Of a stretch of 39,404 bases of DNA, positions 11,601-22,255 are shown piece after piece. The position numbers and the translations under genes are program-made. A model generated the notes under the pieces. The model saw only the letters and a program-made list of their open reading frames with translations. It was not told where the DNA came from and did not search any database. The stretch is taken from the NCBI GenBank assembly GCA_040357565.1, contig JBDODJ010000104.1; one strand, written 5' to 3'. This DNA is from Cercozoa sp. M6MM. Taxonomy: Eukaryota; Endomyxa: Ascetosporea. Each line of letters begins with the position of its first letter. Position 1 is the stretch's first letter.

Positions 11601-13960
11601 ACCGGTCTTGACTAGTTCGAAACGGCGTCCGCGCGGAGGCGTGCAACCAACGAAACGAGTGACCGAATGAGTGTCACCAGTCGAGGAAAACACGCTTGCC
11701 AGCTGGTCTGCGGGTTGCAAGCCGAGTGCACACCACTGCAGGACACGCAAGACAACATCAGTTTCTGTGGCAGTTGCAAAAACGGATCAGCTACCATGAG
11801 CATGGTCTCGGAAGCGAAAGAAAGAAGCGCCGCCCAGGGACGGCGTGCCACGTAGCGTGTGTCGAGTTGCGTGAGCGAGAACCACAGCCCGAGCACCACC
11901 ACGAAGGGCGAGAGTTTCCAGAACAAAGCGGCGGCCTTTACGAAGCCGCGCTGGATCTTTTGCTGCGTTGACTCGCGTTGCTGCTGCAGCGAGAGGTCTC
12001 TCTCCCTAAAGTGACAGGAAGGTAACATAGAACAACTACAACAAAAAGGAAGGGAGTAAGGCTGCATACTGGTCAGCAAGGCGCATGAGCTGCGAGCACT
12101 CGTCCGTGGTAAGAAAGACGATCTCGACCGATGCAATGCTGGGAGTGTCAGCGGCAGTCAGACCCTCCTGCTGATCGGTGGCACCGTGCACACGCGTCAC
12201 CAGTGACGTGCGCGAAGGCAGAACGTGCCGCGACGCCTGCATGAGCTGTTCGAACTCGGCGAGTCGCGGGAAACGGAAGCACACATGGCGGTACGGATCC
12301 TTCTGTCGTCATATGCCAGGAGATAGATTTTGGAGGAAAGGGATTGGATTTGGGCTAGAGTATACAGGAGCAGGACTCTCGTCGAACGCAGACTCATCGC
12401 TCTCGGACAGGCAGCTTCCGGACTTCCGGGACAAAGCGGGTGACATGACATCGACGTCATTGCTATTGTCGCCGAGCACATCGTTAACCACATCGGCCAA
12501 GGTGCCGCTCGGGTCAACGTCGCACACGCGCACCTCCTCCTCGCTGCCTGTGCCGACCAAAGCATCCACGAGCGGCTTGCGCACCTACAGATCAACAGTA
12601 GGTAAGTTATGGAAGGACTCGGATAGAGAGAGCCGAGCGAAGCAGCACTACCGAACGGCCACGACTTGAGGGAGCGCCGAGACGGCCGCCGTAGGACGAC
12701 CGCACCGAGGCCAAGTCATCGTTGCGCAGACCGCGCAATGCATCCACTGGCGTCGCCGAGCGGACGCACATCGAGTGCCGACGCGGCTGCGGTGCCTTGA
12801 GTTGGAAGTGGCCCTGCAAACACACGCTCGTATTCGCACATTGTTTATCCTCACATCCACGAGAGCTACACAGGTACCGCAGTGGCAGGCGACGTGCCAA
12901 TCGAGCCGCGACGGCCGCGACGTGCCGCCATCTCGTGCAGGTGCACCGAGGCTGTGTCACTGTAGGTACTGGCTGCACTGCTGCCCTTGCTGCGCAGGGG
13001 ATCAAGGGTATACAAAGGAGGAGTACAGGAGTGGCAGAGTAACGTACTATTCATGCGTAGATCGCTTGCGCGCCGAGCGCGACAGACGTCGCAGCAGCGC
13101 CACCAAGGCATCAGCAATGTCCTCGTGTTCGACACCAGGCGGCACATGCAGTGCCATGACGCCGGCACACCGCGTGCGCGCAAACAGACGGGCCACACTC
13201 TGATGCCGCTGCATAGACGGCATCTCCATTAACGGCGACGACAGTTCCTGCTCGTCGATCGCGTGCATCTCGGGCACTGACGGTACCAGGACCGTCGGCA
13301 TGCGCGGCCGCATCGATCTCTGCACATAAACCGAAGGGAGGGTAAAGGAGGGGGGGCTAAAAATCAGCACTAGCAACGCACAACAGAACGCGGGCTTGAG
13401 GTCTCGGAGCGTTCATCACGCACGTGCGACGGAAAGTGAAAGTGTAACGAGCGACCCGACTCGTGGGTCAGTGAGCGAGGGGCTGCAAAGGACACGGCAA
13501 CTCATGACAGAAAGGAGAATACCCCCAAAGGGTACAGTATCATCTGATTGATGATCCGACTAACAGATTTTTGTATACGGATGGGAGGAGTCGTTGATGC
13601 CGACACTGGCGAACGGCCACTCCGACGCCGGCTTGGTGTGCCAATCTTCAGCTCGAGTTTCGGCGGCACTACCGCCACAGGCGCACTGTTGATACTGTCA
13701 TCCGACCGAGGAGCTGCACAGAGCAATAGAGCATTCAGAGCAACGCACTTGGAAACTTAAACAAATAAAACGGCCAATCAATGGTATCTTCCTTTTTCTT
13801 GAACCAAAAAAGAAAAAGATAATTTTGGTCCACCATACAATCACATAAAGGCAGATCGAGTGCACTAGGGGTGCTCTGCAAGGTTGGAGTTGACGAAGTG
13901 GATCGAGCCTCTCGGATGAATGGCATGGCCCCGAGATGATGCAACACGCAAAACAGCCGG
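8673..13960 (-). CDS. lipoxygenase with long membrane-spanning N-terminal extension
   Basis: The C-terminal catalytic domain (about 11.6 to 8.67 kb, many short exons) is a clear lipoxygenase. LYDDRLWAHQ joined to VAGINPVVLRR matches the SDexFaxQxLxGxNPv motif. HEFASH gives the first two iron ligands (HxxxxH) in the helix that continues LGDTHLALEPVVV. HSAVNFAQYD gives the third His and the Asn (HxxxN). FPERMKRRGFV, then DDYPWHFAYLEDGTRVYDAL, matches the LPxDLxxRG and DYPYAxDGLxIWdAI blocks. The chain ends SNLALAIDV, so the C-terminal iron ligand would be Val, as in fungal Mn-lipoxygenases, rather than Ile. It dioxygenates polyunsaturated fatty acids. Upstream, in-frame exons run on without a visible gene break through a hydrophobic region (FWKLSPFVVVLGLWFSL and LLSFASETMLMVADPFL, 12.0-11.77 kb), a CFRFPRLAEFEQLM segment, and Ser/Arg-rich low-complexity exons (12.6-13.7 kb). 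I recognise no PLAT domain. The true start is unknown and may lie in the next feature. Confidence 0.85.
10055..10069 (-). repeat. C15 tract in a lipoxygenase intron
   Basis: Written as G on the plus strand, this reads C15 on the coding strand and is followed at once by GTAG, the 3' splice site, before the exon LLVRHGMFDEVSS. It acts in the position of a polypyrimidine tract. Confidence 0.85.
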
Positions 13961-14259
13961 CCCAGGAGCAGCAAAGAAACCGAGCACGGTTCCGCGCGCG
14001 GTGCAAAACCTCAAAACCGCGAGGCAAACAGCAGTGTTGCGCCCACAGGTGAGCAAACACACAACCCAGAGCAGACTCAAAAGCGTTGCACGTTGCAAGC
14101 GTACAGAAAAAAGCAACACTGGGTGACTGACTGGCTGTGATGGTGAGCCGCGCGACACTGATCTCGAAATTGATCGACCAAAATGATCATCGGGCCACAC
14201 GCGATTGTTCCTTCACTGAAGAAACCGCCCATGATCGGGACTCGAACCGTTTAGCACTG

Positions 14260-14834
14260 CCAGATCAAAGAGCACGAGCAAAACCGATCAAAAGCAAACC
14301 CGCATCACCCGTGCCGCTCATGTCCAAACCCCGCAGCTGGACCGGCAAAACGGTTTGTGCACAGGGTGGTCGCGCCACCAAAACAAAACGAGCAAATATC
14401 AACACACGCTCTGACTGCCTGTCGCAGCAAAGCGCACAACACAGCACATTTCAAGGAGGGGCTGCCTACCGCGAGGTGACATCGCGCTGGTCGGGAGCGA
14501 CGCGCCCAGAGCAGCTTCTCCGACTCCACTGTCTGCGCAAATCACAATGACTTGTTGATCAGATGCGCGCACATCAGTGCACATGGAGCCAGTGTGTGTG
14601 TGCAGGTATGTGTTTGGATGTGTGCTTCATGTAGTAAGGTGCACCTGTTTGCATCGACTGCTGCCGCGCTAAGGTTGCGGCGGCCCGAACGTAGTGAGCG
14701 CCCTGCATGGCACACAGCAAAGCGTTTTCGTCAGCAAAGAAGATATTATCATCGCCATGTGTGTTGGTCAGTGCAACTGTGCCGTTTTCGGTAGAGGTAT
14801 CAACACACCATGTCGTCGTCGTCGTCGTGGTCAT
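14260..14834 (-). CDS. possible upstream exons of the lipoxygenase gene, or a separate gene
   Basis: An ATG at 14834 opens MTTTTTTTWCVDTSTENG and continues FFADENALLCAMQGAHYVR. A GTGCAC..GCAG intron then joins it in frame to DSGVGEAALGASLPTSAMS, and a GTAGGC..ACAG intron joins that to QSERVLIFARFVLVARPP, ending near MSGTGDAGLLLIGFA. I could not join this cleanly to the exon at about 13.95-13.86 kb (LLGRLFCVLHHLGAMPF). It may be the N-terminus of the lipoxygenase protein or an independent gene. I do not recognise a domain. It overlaps the start of a plus-strand open frame, so one of the two is probably not a gene. Confidence 0.4.
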
Positions 14835-15214
14835 CTAGACTGATGCCTGAGACAGGACACACAGACAACCATGATCAGCAGCAAATCGGTCGGGGATATT
14901 ATTCGTGTGTGCTGACTGACCATATGCAGTTGGCGAGGCCTGCAGTGAACGAGAGCGTTTGCGCCGATGGCCTCTCAGTGGCATTGTGCGGCGACGACTT
15001 GACATGTCTTGCAAATAATCTGAAGAAGGAAAATACTCGGAAAGGAATCCTTTCGCCCGCGACTACAACGACGTCTGTGTCACTGCAAAGTTGCGTATTC
15101 GAGTTCGCAAAAGCCCAGCAGAGCCCGCTGTGTCTTGTCAGTGGCGATCATACAGGAAGCGTTTCTTTTGAAACTCGGTCCAAACAAGCCGATCAATTGA
15201 AATTTAAAAATTAA
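14810..15214 (+). CDS. hypothetical open frame, doubtful
   Basis: An uninterrupted frame of 134 codons from an ATG (MSSSSSWSSRLMPETGHTD) to TAA, ending TRSKQADQLKFKN. It resembles nothing I know, has no signal peptide or membrane segment, and its first 25 bases overlap the start of the opposing minus-strand frame. An intron-free frame this long is unusual for this window but not decisive. It otherwise fills the gap upstream of FCF1. Confidence 0.3.
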   Translation: MSSSSSWSSRLMPETGHTDNHDQQQIGRGYYSCVLTDHMQLARPAVNESVCADGLSVALCGDDLTCLANNLKKENTRKGILSPATTTTSVSLQSCVFEFAKAQQSPLCLVSGDHTGSVSFETRSKQADQLKFKN

Positions 15215-15441
15215 ACATCCGGCGCCCGGCACTCCACAGCAAACGCAGAGGTCAGCGGGAACATCTCGCTAGAGTATCGACGCGTGTGTGCCAGAATATT
15301 TTGGACGATTGCGCTTCATAAGTCCTGTGATCCGTCACAGAATTATCTCATCTCGCCCATTCTATTTGCTCGCGCCGTTTTTGTCGTGTTTGAACCCTGG
15401 CGTTGCGTGCTCGTTCGATCTAGTATAAGTCACAACAGTCT

Positions 15442-15988
15442 ATGGTAACACTGACTAAGGCTATTGTGACCCATTGGTGCCGACCGCCATGCGGCTGTTT
15501 TTAGGGCAAGGCGAAGCGCACCAAGAAGTTCGCCTTGGTAAAGCGTCGTCTGGGCGCCAAGGACAACCGCTCGGCGACGGCCGAGGCACTGAAGGAGCGA
15601 GAAGCCAAGGCAGTCAAGAAGGTGCAATCTTTGGTTTTTGAAAAGTGAGTAGTGTTAACCCACTTTGGTGCGAGGAAGCAGAAGACGGCGAGATGGCACG
15701 ACGCCGGCACGCAGCCGTCGCACATGTTCTTTGAGCACAACGAGGCACTGGGCCCGCCATATCGAGTGCTGCTGGACACGAACTTTATCAACTTTGCCGT
15801 CAAGAACAAGATCGATCTGGTACAAGGCATGATGGACTGCATGCTGGCCAAGTGCATCCCGTGCATCACCGACTGCGTTATGGCCGAACTGGAGAAACTC
15901 GGGCAAAAGTACCGCGTCGCTCTGCGCACTGCCAAGGTAGATTTGGTTGTACTTTTCCTGCAGTATACGTGTGGCTATTTGTATGTGT

Positions 15989-16019
<31 letters not shown>

Positions 16020-16307
16020 TGCAGGACCCGCGAGTCAAGCGATTAAAATGCACGCACAAGGGAACTTACGGTAAGATGCGCTGCTTAGAATTTCGCAGAC
16101 TGAGCTGTGACTCATCGTGTTGGCACAGCTGATGACTGTCTCGTGCATCGCGTCAAAGGCAATCGCGTCTTTGTGGTGGCCACGTGCGACAAAGACCTCA
16201 AGCGACGCTTGCGCAAGATCCCTGGCGTGCCCATCATGTACATCTTCCAGCACAAGTTTTCGGTCGAACAGCTGCCCGAGGCCTATGGTGCTCCTCGCAA
16301 CGGCTAG
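15442..16307 (+). CDS. FCF1: FCF1/UTP24, PIN-domain rRNA-processing nuclease
   Basis: Five exons: 15442-15444, 15505-15621, 15682-15936, 16025-16070 and 16129-16307. They encode about 199 residues, the normal length for Fcf1. After a basic N-terminus ([14 protein letters not shown]) the PIN domain is nearly identical to known orthologues: [52 protein letters not shown], then CTHKGTYADDCLV and [18 protein letters not shown]. The acidic catalytic set (Asp of LLDTN, Glu of MAELE, the ADD pair, Asp of CDKD) is intact. Fcf1/Utp24 is the nucleolar SSU-processome endonuclease that cuts pre-rRNA at sites A1/A2. Exon 1 consists only of the start codon ATG, followed directly by a GTAACA intron. Intron 3 contains a TA microsatellite. 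It is divergent from the lipoxygenase locus. Confidence 0.97.
15989..16017. repeat. (TA)n microsatellite in FCF1 intron 3
   Basis: TA dinucleotide run ending shortly before the CTGCAG acceptor of intron 3. It may serve as the pyrimidine-poor branch region. Confidence 0.95.
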
Positions 16308-16676
16308 ATTGCACCCGACCGCTACGCCTGCCGTTTCTCGTTATTTGATTGCATAATTAAAAAAAATCCACTGCGGCAGGTTCTCCGGACGTGCTTGCAG
16401 AATGCTCGTTCGGAGAAACGTGATAATGTTTGAACCTGCGACCAAAGGGCTAGTCTGAAGGAAAGTTTCTGTAGCACTGCACACCGGTACAGTGCTTGTG
16501 TTAATAGCAACCTAGCGCAATGCTGTGGTATGACGGGAAGACGCTTCGAACGATAAAGCTGCTGGCGAGGTACTCCGGCGTTCTCGGGGAATGATATTAA
16601 CTTCCAATTGAGATACCGTGGCTGCAACAAACGGTGCAGGGTGCGAGGAACCGTGTGGCCGCTGATAGTGCGTCCG
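16308..16676. other. intergenic gap
   Basis: Lies between the FCF1 stop and the bestrophin-like start. Short frames on both strands are not convincing, and no repeat or RNA gene is apparent. It must hold the FCF1 polyadenylation signal (AATTAAAAAAA at about 16355) and the next promoter. Confidence 0.5.
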
Positions 16677-18931
16677 ATGGCGTTCTTTTTGCTGCTCAAC
16701 GCACTGTTTACTGCTTTCGTCGTTCTTTCGCGTACTGTAATCTTTACATATCACTACGATCAGTACAAATATGTCTCTGTGTAGCTTCGTCGTGGTTGCT
16801 GACGACGGTGAATGTCGATGCCTTGTCGGGCAAGTTCTGCGAAGTGTTGGGTCTCTTCCTGTTCTTCACACAGTCGTGGTACGTGTCGCTCTGCGCTCAA
16901 CGGTTCTGGGACCTGTACACCAATGCCGCTGCCATCGCCACTGAGGTAAGTTCAGTTAATCCGACGAGAGCTAGCTTCCAGCACCGTGCATCACTGTAGA
17001 TCGTGTTAACATCACGCCTCGTGGCAGCATACATTCGACCTGCACGTAAACTTACCTCAGGCTTGTTACTCACCTTTGAAAGCACCCCGGCCCCAAATTT
17101 CTCCATACACAACAGCGAGCACCTCGATCAGTTCGTCGCGGTCCAACATTGTTCGCGAGCAAAGCGACATGGACAACGTATGCTAGTGCTTTCACCTTCT
17201 ACAAGTCTGCACACGCTAGTATCGCACTGGAATGAAAGCAGAGACGTCTATCGACGGCGTGGACACAGCAAGCCAAGTCTGTCGCGCTCTTTCGTCAAGC
17301 AGCTGGTCTACTAGCAATAACTTTCGCGTATTTACTCCCTTTCGTGTACAGTATTGATTTATTTGATACAGACGAAAGCGGAGCCGGCGAAATAGGCCGA
17401 AGTGCTCGAGGCTCCCTCGATTCACTGCCTACCTACCTGTTCATTCAGGTACTTAACCTTGCTACCTATATGTCTTTGTATACACTTGTCGCAGCACGAG
17501 ATCGTACGATACCTAAACCTCGCATTCGCCATCACGTTCCACGAACTGGCCGGTTCTGCCTCCAAGTAAGCTTCTTGGTTATCAATTAAGTTGCACAGCT
17601 GATACTGGTCCTAAAATAGACTGACGTTTCTGCGACTGGTAGAGAAAGGTCTCTGCTCGCCTGCGGAAGGACACGCGCTGTTCAAGGACACAGACCTGGC
17701 ACGCGAGACCTTCCCGGTTCGCTGGGCCTCCGAACGCTTCCTTCAGGCGCAGCAGCATCACCTGGTGCAGTACATTCTCTTCGCAGTAAAATAATCATGC
17801 GTTGCTATGATATATTGCTGCAGGTGGCAGGAGTCGCAGTGCAACGAACCTTTGAATCGTACACTCCCTCCACCCAGGTTGGTACAGTCAATACCTTTGA
17901 CTGTGGTGGAGTAGACACCTGGGCGAACTGGCAGGTCGACTCGGCACGTTCGGCGACTTCTTGCGCTGTCCTCCGCCCTTTGCCTATTATCACTTGTACG
18001 CTTGCCTTCTTGGCACAAACAAGACTAGTATTGAAAGCACACACAGACTGGTGACACTGTCGTGGTTGTATACGTGTGTTGCTGTTCCGTCCTTCGCCAT
18101 AATATCACCTGTACAAAGCGTGTACCTGTTATGTCTAGGTAGTAAATTGAATGTATACCGGGGTGTGTGCAAAGTACTTGTCGTTCCTGGTGACGTTCGT
18201 GCTGGTGTTTGGTCTGTTCGGACTCAATGCAGTGAGCACGGTGTTGTCAAGTCCGTTCGGCGGCGACGTTTACTCGCTCGATGTGGCCTCGATCCTCAGC
18301 AGTACGTCGGCCAACTCCATGGCACTCATTCGTCCCAAGGTATCATCTGATATCATCTTTCTTTTATAACCCCATCCCCCAACTCAAACACCTGTGTGTG
18401 TGCACTAGCTCTCACTGCAAGCTGTGCTCCTGGGCGAAGATCGCAAACGTTCGCTCAACTCGCTGGTACAGTCTTAACACAGCTTCAGATTGTGCCAGGT
18501 ATCAGAGTAAATGCATGTTTGACTAGGCCAATGATGTGGCACGTGCGTCGTTGCAAGCTGCACCCAGAGGCACCGAGGGACAACACTGGAAGATCTTCGA
18601 GGACACCGATAAGCAAGACACCGAGCACAGCGGACGCGTCGAGAAAGCTCAACTACGCGACACTATGCCCAGTGCTGCGGTATTCTACCCCTCCCTTTAC
18701 TCCCACCATCTACCCCAGTCTCTATAGCCAAACGTGTCGTTGGCACACGACGTGCAAGAACTCGAAAAGGAACATATCGCCTCGCTCTCGGAGGAACCTG
18801 TGTCTGCCACACCTTCCCATCCTGCGACACCTGCACCATCGCCTGTCCGCGCGGAGGAAACACAGCCCCGTCCGCACGAACATGCCGTCAGTATTGAATC
18901 CTCGGGTGAAATGGGACCCGCAGCCCCATAG
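16677..18931 (+). CDS. bestrophin-like anion channel
   Basis: About ten short exons from an ATG at 16677 (MAFFLLLNALFTAFVVLS) to TAG 18931. The order of motifs follows bestrophins. GLFLFFTQSWYVSLCAQRFW corresponds to the helix with LGFYVTLVVxRWW. HEIVRYLNLAFAITF followed by KLTFLRLVEKGLCSPAE corresponds to MRYVNLsxVLxxRxxS and fPTxxxLVxAGlm. CPPPFAYYHLLVTLSWLYTC corresponds to YDWIxIPLVYTQVVTxAVY. FGLNAVSTVLSSPFGGD corresponds to gWLKVAEqLiNPFGeD. The acidic cytosolic segment after the last helix and a Pro/Ser-rich tail (about 130 residues) end the protein. Bestrophins are pentameric Cl-/HCO3- channels. The classical Trp-rich neck and calcium-clasp sequences are only weakly kept, so this is a divergent member. 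Exons between 17.0 and 17.4 kb are the least certain. Confidence 0.75.
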
Positions 18932-19249
18932 CGTTCATTTCACTCCGATATTTTACAGTATTATTGTACTGTACGTATCCAAAACCCAACCAGAGCCAGG
19001 CCAGCTCTCAAGAGCCACAACAGTCGGCTCAACTCGCCACTGTCAGCTTGCGACTGGCTAAAAAGCTGTGTGGTGTCTTGTAGTGCCCAGAGAGTACTAC
19101 AGACGTAGTGTTTAACACAGTAAAATCGTGGCAGAAAATTCCAGCAAAGATCAGTGAACAGAACAAAATCTCAAGTCCGTTTTGCTCCTTGTTTCTCCTT
19201 TCCTGCATGGGCTTTGCCCGGAGTGCACACAACTTCTGTGCTTGAGCAG
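18932..19249. other. intergenic gap
   Basis: Separates the bestrophin-like gene from RBX1, both on the plus strand. I see no gene in it. The minus-strand frame across it is antisense to RBX1 exon 1. Confidence 0.5.
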
Positions 19250-19748
<499 letters not shown>

Positions 19749-19985
19749 TGACGCCTCATCGATTCGACCGTGCACTATGCTTGTTCAAGTCCAGCTCAAC
19801 GCAATTGAATTTGCCAGCTTGAATTATGCGGTGACTCCAAGTTTTGAGTTCGGGACGGCACGGCGTTTTCAAAATTCAGTTGTGAGTACTAAATAACACC
19901 GTTCTGCCTCTGCAGACACGGTAGAAACTGATGTGCACCAACGGCAAGTCGAATCGGAATGGAGCGGACGCGACTCGGACGAGAT

Positions 19986-20308
19986 TTACGCGACGCCGTG
20001 GCCGTGCACAAAGAAGGAGTTCACAAGGTCGAGAGCCGTCATGGCGACAAAGTAGATACCGACGCCCTGCGCGAGGAAGTACATCCAGCGGTCGTTGACG
20101 TCGTTGTAGATGTCCATGCCGAGACGGTCAGTGATGGGTCGCCACACGAACTTGTTGAGCGGCTTCTTGCACTTGTCGGCCGAGTCCTTGTCCATCTCGA
20201 GGCCCTCGTGGTACGCCACGTAGTCGTTCTTGTCCGACGGCGGCGAGTGCAGCGGCGGGATCAGCTTGTGCACCTACTCAGCCCCGACAAACAATTTACA
20301 TAGATATT

Positions 20309-20363
<55 letters not shown>

Positions 20364-20631
20364 GGGGGCAAAGCACCTTGTGCCAGAAGCTCGAGTCGTA
20401 GTTCTGCGTCTCGTCCCACTGCTTCCAGGCGTCCTTGTCGACGTTGTACTTCTGGGCGAACTCCTCCGACATCAAGTGCTTGCCGTGGTACGAGTTCTTC
20501 ACCTGCACACCCATTCGCACATTGACCAGCTCAGTCCAAGTATACAAGCACAAACGTACATCACCCGACGGCACAGCCACCGAAAAGCTGCGCACGGTGC
20601 TACGCGACAGACGGGACGCACGAACCAGCAT
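19986..20631 (-). CDS. probable mitochondrial inner-membrane protein, single-pass
   Basis: Three exons: from ATG 20631 (MLVRASRLSRSTVRSFSVAV, an Arg/Ser-rich, acid-free presequence), through a GTACGT intron to VKNSYHGKHLMSEEF, then across an intron full of AT repeats to HKLIPPLHSPPSDKND. It ends at TAA 19986. The protein is about 160 residues. It has a hydrophilic, charged middle (KYNVDKDAWKQWDETQNYD) and one hydrophobic segment near the C-terminus (FLAQGVGIYFVAMTALDLV). This architecture is typical of accessory subunits of respiratory complexes, but I cannot name the subunit. Its divergent partner is the mitoribosomal uS4m gene, which supports a mitochondrial role. Confidence 0.7.
20312..20357. 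repeat. (AT)n microsatellite in intron
   Basis: AT run inside the second intron of the mitochondrial membrane-protein gene. Confidence 0.95.
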
Positions 20632-21064
20632 GCTCTGCGACACTCGGAAAACATCAACACCGCAGGGAAACAACACCGCAGGGAAACAAAGCAAAAGAAA
20701 AGAAAAATGCAGCACAAAAGCCAGGCCAACATATCAAAACGGCACAGCAGATAAAATGTAGGGATATGCACGCTTGAAACCAGCACAAAACACTCATGTC
20801 GGCCATGAAATGTCGCGAGCACACTTTTGCATCGGCTGCTCGCTTGTGTGATTTTCCGCATACACAAGCATCCTACCTAAAGTGGGCGTTCTACAAGACT
20901 AAGAGCACACCAGCGAAACAGGCGGTGCGATTGGACGGCCAGTGAAATCCCTGTGCATCTTGTTAAGGGTGCTGACAATCAGCATTTTAAGGTTGCGTTT
21001 TCTCGCGAGCGCGAGCTGGGCTGCTAGCGTTCTCACGTGCGTGTGTTGAGTGTAAGCCACCGCC
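20632..21064. promoter_or_regulatory. bidirectional promoter region of two mitochondrial genes
   Basis: This 433-bp gap separates the start codons of the minus-strand mitochondrial membrane protein and the plus-strand uS4m. No confident coding exon lies in it. Shared control is an inference from geometry and the common destination of the products. Confidence 0.5.
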
Positions 21065-21929
21065 ATGGGCCAAAAGTACTTTAAGTGGAAGGCCGTGCAC
21101 CTCAAGTACTCGCCGCCGTACGCAGACTCGCGCAAGTCGCGCGTCGTTCCGTTCCGGCGGCTGCCGCTCGGTTTCCAAGGCCCCAGGGTGCGTTGTTCAA
21201 TCTGGTTGATATTGATCGCAAGCACATCGAATAAAATTGAAATTTATGTGGTTTGTTTGTGTTTGTTTGTACAGATCACATGGAAGATGCAGCACCAGGT
21301 GAGTACTCTTTACCATGTATACCAATTGTTGAGTTTGGCGTTTGAGCACTGGTGTGTTGCGCAGGCCAAGGAGATTGTGAGACAGTACTACGCCATCAAG
21401 ACGAACGATCAGTTGAAGAAGATCGCCGCCAAGGCGCTCAAGAAGCGAAACGCCCGCATGCGCACGTTCAACTTCATCGATCTGCTTGAGCGACGTCTCA
21501 TGACGATGTACACTCGTGCTTTTTCACTTGATCAATCCAGTTAATTTTCGCATTGCAGGGTCTACAAGTTCGGTGCTGCCGACTCAATGTGGGCCGCGCG
21601 GAAGGTCGTGGTTCACGGTCACGTGCGTGTCAACGGCGAAGTCGTGCGTGCGAGCAGTCACATCGTGCAGCCCGGCGATGTCGTGCGTATCGACCCGCGT
21701 CTCCCGCTTCGGTAAGCTTGAGCTCTTTGTTTGTGAGTTTACTTTGCTTGCTGTGCTTTTGTGCTTGACTGAAGCTTGTGTGTTTATGCCGTTTTGGATT
21801 TTGGGCAGAGAGAAGTTCGCCAGACGAATCTTCACCAACGTGCAAGAGTACCTGATGGCCAACAAGTACTACGTGAGACCGCACCCGTCGCCGCCCATCG
21901 TGCCAAACTACGTGGTAGCTTTAACACAC

Positions 21930-21992
<63 letters not shown>

Positions 21993-22255
21993 CAACACGC
22001 ACAGATAGATAGCTTGCGATTGATTGGTTTTTGTGCGTGCGTGTGCGCAGCTTTGGACGATGCGATACAACGCACCGGTGCGCAGCGAACTCGACGTCGA
22101 CTTTGGCGCACACTTCAACGCTAACCGTATCCTTTCTGCCTGCTTTGTTTAATTCGTAAGCACACGTTTTTTCTCGTTTGGTAGGACACTTCCTGCAAGT
22201 GCTCGAGATGGCCATGCAGTACTACCGCTACCGCACAAAGACGCGCTCGCTGTAA
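21065..22255 (+). CDS. mitochondrial small-subunit ribosomal protein uS4m
   Basis: Seven exons join in frame: 21065-21187, 21275-21298, 21365-21507, 21559-21711, 21809-21914, 22051-22126 and 22185-22255. They give 231 residues. The core is a bacterial-type S4 domain: DLLERRLMTMVYKFGAADSM, then ARKVVVHGHVRVNGEVV, then IVQPGDVVRI, matching LLErRLDnvVyRlGfA..ArqlVxHGHixVNgkkv..pPGDvI. The N-terminus is basic without acidic residues up to Tyr-20 (MGQKYFKWKAVHLKY), consistent with mitochondrial import. A C-terminal extension (LWTMRYNAPVRSELDVDF) is mitochondrial-lineage specific. It binds 16S-like rRNA at the body of the small subunit. The gene is nuclear by virtue of its spliceosomal introns. Exon 2 is only 24 nt. 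Intron 5 contains a CA microsatellite. Confidence 0.93.
21924..21994. repeat. (CA)n microsatellite in uS4m intron 5
   Basis: CA dinucleotide run of about 70 bp with two CG interruptions, on the coding strand, between the GTAGCT donor at 21915 and the GCGCAG acceptor at 22050. Confidence 0.95.

Noticed and set aside
14200-14290. tRNA-like T-arm (GGTTCGAGTCCCGATCA on the minus strand)
   Set aside because: No matching D-arm or acceptor pairing at the right spacing; the stretch lies among probable coding exons.
21832-22215. Minus-strand CVCV-repeat proteins
   Set aside because: Antisense readings of the CA microsatellite inside uS4m intron 5.
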